In this document: in pieces, positions 46,806 through 49,270 of the stretch | Layout: the number at the start of each line of letters is the position of its first letter | Numbering within the stretch: position 1 is the first letter of the stretch | Source: CAYLUN01 sp964386865 | GTDB taxonomy: Bacteria > Verrucomicrobiota > Kiritimatiellia > RFP12 > UBA1067 | Length of the DNA: 49,270 bases | Direction of reading: 5' to 3' | NCBI GenBank assembly: GCA_964386865.1 | Contig: CAYLUN010000039.1 | Location: 1-49,270 of the forward strand | The notes under the pieces: model-generated | Seen by the model: the letters and a program-made list of their open reading frames with translations, nothing else | What the model was told of the DNA's origin: nothing | Database searches by the model: none | Position numbers and translations under genes: made by a program

Positions 46806-49270
46806 ATGCTCAGCATCCGCACAGTCTGGATCGCCCGCCCGGCGGGAGGGGCTCCCATTTTCGACGCCTATCCGCCCGCTGCGGCGCAGGCCGCTGACGG
46901 CGAGGCGCCGCTTTATCTGACCAACGACCCGGTGGCGTTCGAGGGGCTCTTTCCGGAGGGGCACGCCGCCGTGGCGGACGTCATGGCTGTGCGGGCTTTC
47001 GCCTGCGCGAACGCGCCTCTCGAGCGCGCGGAGCAGCTTTTCGCGCCGGGCGAGGCGCCCTCGGCCGAGGGCCTCTGGCGCGCGTGGCAGCAGATGGCCG
47101 AGCGGCTGGGCGCCTTTCCGCTGTGGGCGCTGGAGACGGTCGAGCTGCTGTTGCGAGACCTCGACGAGCGGCCGCTGGCGCGGCTCTTCGGCCACTTCGC
47201 GGAGCGCGTGCGCGCGTCCGGATCCGGCTGCGGCAACTGGCTCGAGTCGTTCAAGGCGGAGGCTTTCCGGGGGGAGCGCCGCAGCTTGCCCGCGCACGCG
47301 GACTGCGCGCAGCTGCCCGTCGACCGCGTGGCGGCGCACCTGCTGCCGGGCGGCACCTTCGCGCGCCTCATGCCGGGCTACGAGTCGCGCGCGGGGCAGG
47401 TCGAGATGCTCAGGGCTGTGGTGCGCGCCTTCAACGAGGGCCGGCACTTGGTGGTCGAGGCTGGCACGGGCGTCGGCAAGAGCCTGGCCTATCTGATTCC
47501 GGCGGCGCTGTGGTCGAGGCTCAACGACGTGCCCGTGGTGGTGAGCACCAACACGCGCAACCTGCAGTCGCAGCTTATCGAGAAAGACCTGCCGCTGGTG
47601 CGCGAGGCGGTCCGCGCCGAGTACGGTTCCGGCGACGCCGGCGCGCTGCGCGTGGCGCTGCTCAAAGGGCGCTCGAACTACTGCTGCCTGCGGCAGCTGG
47701 CTCTGCTGCTGGAGCACAGCCAGTTCGAGCTGGAGCGGCCCGAGCTGCGGCTGTTCGCGGAGGCGGTGGCGTGGGCGGTGCAGACGCCGGACGGCGACCT
47801 CGATGCGTTTGCGGGAGCGGGCCACGCGGAGCCCGCGTTTCTCGCGAAAATCGCCTCGCTGGGCGAGGAGTGCCCGGGCCGCGCGTGCCGCTATTACCGC
47901 CGCTGCTTCTTGCAGAAGGCGCGGGCGCGGGCGGCTGCCGCGCACGTGGTGATCGCGAACCACGCGCTGGTCTTCGCCGACCTGCAGGCGGCGGGCTCTA
48001 CGCTGCCGCCGCACGCGCAGGTGGTCTTCGACGAGGCGCACAACTTGGAGGAGGCGGCGACGCGGCACTTGTCGGTCGAAGTCACGCAGCTCCGCCTGAG
48101 CCAGATGCTGCGCCGGCTCAGCCGCGGCAAGGGCAAGCGCGCGGGCGGCGTGCTGGAGGTGCTGCGCAACCACCTGGAGAAGGGCGCTATCACGGCGGAT
48201 GAGGAGGTCGCGCGGGCGCTGCGGCGCCAGGTGCGCGTGGTCAAGGGCAAGCTGGACGAGGTGCAGGCGGCCGCGCGCCGCCTTTTCGTGCGGCTGGGCG
48301 CGCTCACGGAGCAGGGGAAGGGCGCGACGCGCTTCCGCTGCACGTCGGACGAGGCGGTCGTGTCGGACGCGGAGGGCGTGGCGGAGATCGGGGCGAAGGT
48401 GACGCGCCTCATTTACCGCAACGGCGCCTTCGAGCCGTGCGGCAGCGGGCTCGACGAGCAGGGCGTGGCGGAGGACCGCGTGGCGCTGAAGGTTGCGGTC
48501 GCCGAGGCCGCGGGGCAGCTGGCGGCGCTGGCCGAGGCGCTGCGGCGGACGGCGGAGGGCGAGCTGGCGCTGTACGGCGACCAGGCGGCGAACGTCGAGG
48601 GCGCTGCGGCCACGCTGCGGGCCTTCGCGATGGACGCGGATTTCGTGCTGGCGGCGCAGGACGCCGAGCACGTTTTCTGGGCTGAGCACGCGGGGCGCCA
48701 TCACCCCGGGCAGGCGAGCCTCTATGCCGCACCGCTGAAGATCGCGGGCGCGCTGGCCGAGCTGCTCTACCGCCAGAAGTCGTCGGTGGTGTTCTGCTCG
48801 GCAACCCTGCGCGTAGGCGGGTCGTTCGGCTACATCGGCAAGCGGCTGGGCGTTGACCTCATCGAGCCGGAGCGGGTCTTCACGTGCGTGGCGGAGAGCC
48901 CGTTCAACTATCTCACGCAGTGCGCGGTGCTGGCGCTGACGTTTCTGCCGGAGCCTTCGGGCGGAGGCGGGGGCGGCTACGCGGAGCAGCTCAGCGGGCT
49001 GATGCTCGACGTGTTCACGCGCACGCGCGGCCGGGCGATGGGCCTCTTCACGAGCTACGAGATGATGAACCAGGTGGCCCGGCTGCTGGAGGAGCCGCTG
49101 CGCGAGGCGGGCGTCCGCCTGCTGGTGCACGGCGTGAGCGGCACGCGCGACCAGATCACGCGCGTGTTCCGCGCGGGCGGGGCCTGCGTGCTGCTGGGCA
49201 CGCACTCGTTCTGGGAGGGCGTGGACGTGGCGGGCGAGGCGCTGAGCTGCGTGGTGATGGCGCGGCTGCC
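46806..49270 (+). CDS. DinG/XPD-like superfamily 2 helicase, C-terminus outside the window
   Basis: The frame from the ATG at 46806 (GGAG about 10 bases upstream) is open to the window end, 821 codons. Residues 1-190 form an N-terminal region without a clear exonuclease motif, unlike the DnaQ-DinG fusions of Firmicutes. Then come Walker A EAGTGVGKS (near 220), motif Ia STNTRNLQSQL, cluster cysteines in NYCC (near 292) and ECPGRACRYYRRC (near 355-370), and the DEAH box VFDEAHNLEE (near 408). Motifs further on are SVVFCSATL and GTHSFWEGVDV. This is the 5'-3' iron-sulfur helicase family acting on D-loops, R-loops and damaged DNA. Part of motif VI is beyond base 49270. Confidence 0.93.
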   Translation, partial: MLSIRTVWIARPAGGAPIFDAYPPAAAQAADGEAPLYLTNDPVAFEGLFPEGHAAVADVMAVRAFACANAPLERAEQLFAPGEAPSAEGLWRAWQQMAERLGAFPLWALETVELLLRDLDERPLARLFGHFAERVRASGSGCGNWLESFKAEAFRGERRSLPAHADCAQLPVDRVAAHLLPGGTFARLMPGYESRAGQVEMLRAVVRAFNEGRHLVVEAGTGVGKSLAYLIPAALWSRLNDVPVVVSTNTRNLQSQLIEKDLPLVREAVRAEYGSGDAGALRVALLKGRSNYCCLRQLALLLEHSQFELERPELRLFAEAVAWAVQTPDGDLDAFAGAGHAEPAFLAKIASLGEECPGRACRYYRRCFLQKARARAAAAHVVIANHALVFADLQAAGSTLPPHAQVVFDEAHNLEEAATRHLSVEVTQLRLSQMLRRLSRGKGKRAGGVLEVLRNHLEKGAITADEEVARALRRQVRVVKGKLDEVQAAARRLFVRLGALTEQGKGATRFRCTSDEAVVSDAEGVAEIGAKVTRLIYRNGAFEPCGSGLDEQGVAEDRVALKVAVAEAAGQLAALAEALRRTAEGELALYGDQAANVEGAAATLRAFAMDADFVLAAQDAEHVFWAEHAGRHHPGQASLYAAPLKIAGALAELLYRQKSSVVFCSATLRVGGSFGYIGKRLGVDLIEPERVFTCVAESPFNYLTQCAVLALTFLPEPSGGGGGGYAEQLSGLMLDVFTRTRGRAMGLFTSYEMMNQVARLLEEPLREAGVRLLVHGVSGTRDQITRVFRAGGACVLLGTHSFWEGVDVAGEALSCVVMARL

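Noticed and set aside
46755..49205. 816-codon minus-strand frame opposite the helicase
   Set aside because: Antisense shadow; the plus strand encodes a DinG-like helicase with all its motifs.

Overview
The window is a GC-rich, densely packed stretch of bacterial chromosome. The secreted enzymes (sulfatase, GH106-like, GH127-like, DUF1080), an autotransporter-associated beta-strand protein and a Gram-negative envelope (RND pump, MacB/TolC-type exporter) suggest the PVC superphylum, most likely Verrucomicrobiota/Kiritimatiellota. That placement is inferred from gene content only. Many genes have sigma70-like promoters (TTGACR, 17-18 bp, CATAAT-like), and many neighbours overlap through ATGA, GTGA or TAATG.

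Layout. (1) 1-3729, minus strand: housekeeping block murA, ZIP metal transporter, ispE, tRNA-Gln, prs (cut by the window edge). MurA has Asp where the usual catalytic Cys stands. (2) 3989-16365, plus strand: a secreted-enzyme locus with a metallophosphoesterase, a two-part SGNH hydrolase, a tandem pair of very large exported paralogues of unknown function, and a GH106-like glycosidase. (3) 16491-18266: beta-strand repeat surface protein, tRNA-Ala and its terminator. (4) 18433-22661: RND efflux adaptor and pump. (5) 22712-33158, plus strand: GH127-like enzyme, small lipoprotein, DUF1080 protein, sulfatase, a probable TIM-barrel enzyme and an exported orphan. A decayed glutamine amidotransferase fragment lies among repeats. 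(6) 33364-44577, minus strand: nine co-directional genes. A TolC/HlyD/MacB exporter is followed by a membrane-anchored coiled-coil protein, a HemN-like radical SAM enzyme, a BioB/HydE-like radical SAM enzyme, an EamA transporter, a two-cluster ferredoxin and a tandem-duplicated methyltransferase that carries a signal peptide. (7) 45184-49270, plus strand: PAS-only protein, RluA-family pseudouridine synthase and a DinG/XPD-like helicase (truncated by the window).

How it works together. Regions 2 and 5 look like machinery for taking apart sulfated, acetylated, rhamnose- or arabinose-containing polysaccharide outside the cytoplasm; no SusC/SusD pair is present. Region 6 is the best candidate for an undescribed system: radical chemistry, an electron carrier, methyl transfer and two kinds of export in one directional block. 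Its substrate cannot be read from the sequence.

Two repeat families run through the window. One is a degenerate heptanucleotide tandem repeat (GGAGGTC/GACCTCC type) found between genes and at three places inside the GH106-like gene. The other is a GC-rich dispersed element found between genes and also inside the 5' coding ends of the two giant paralogues, where it lengthens the region ahead of the signal-peptide core.
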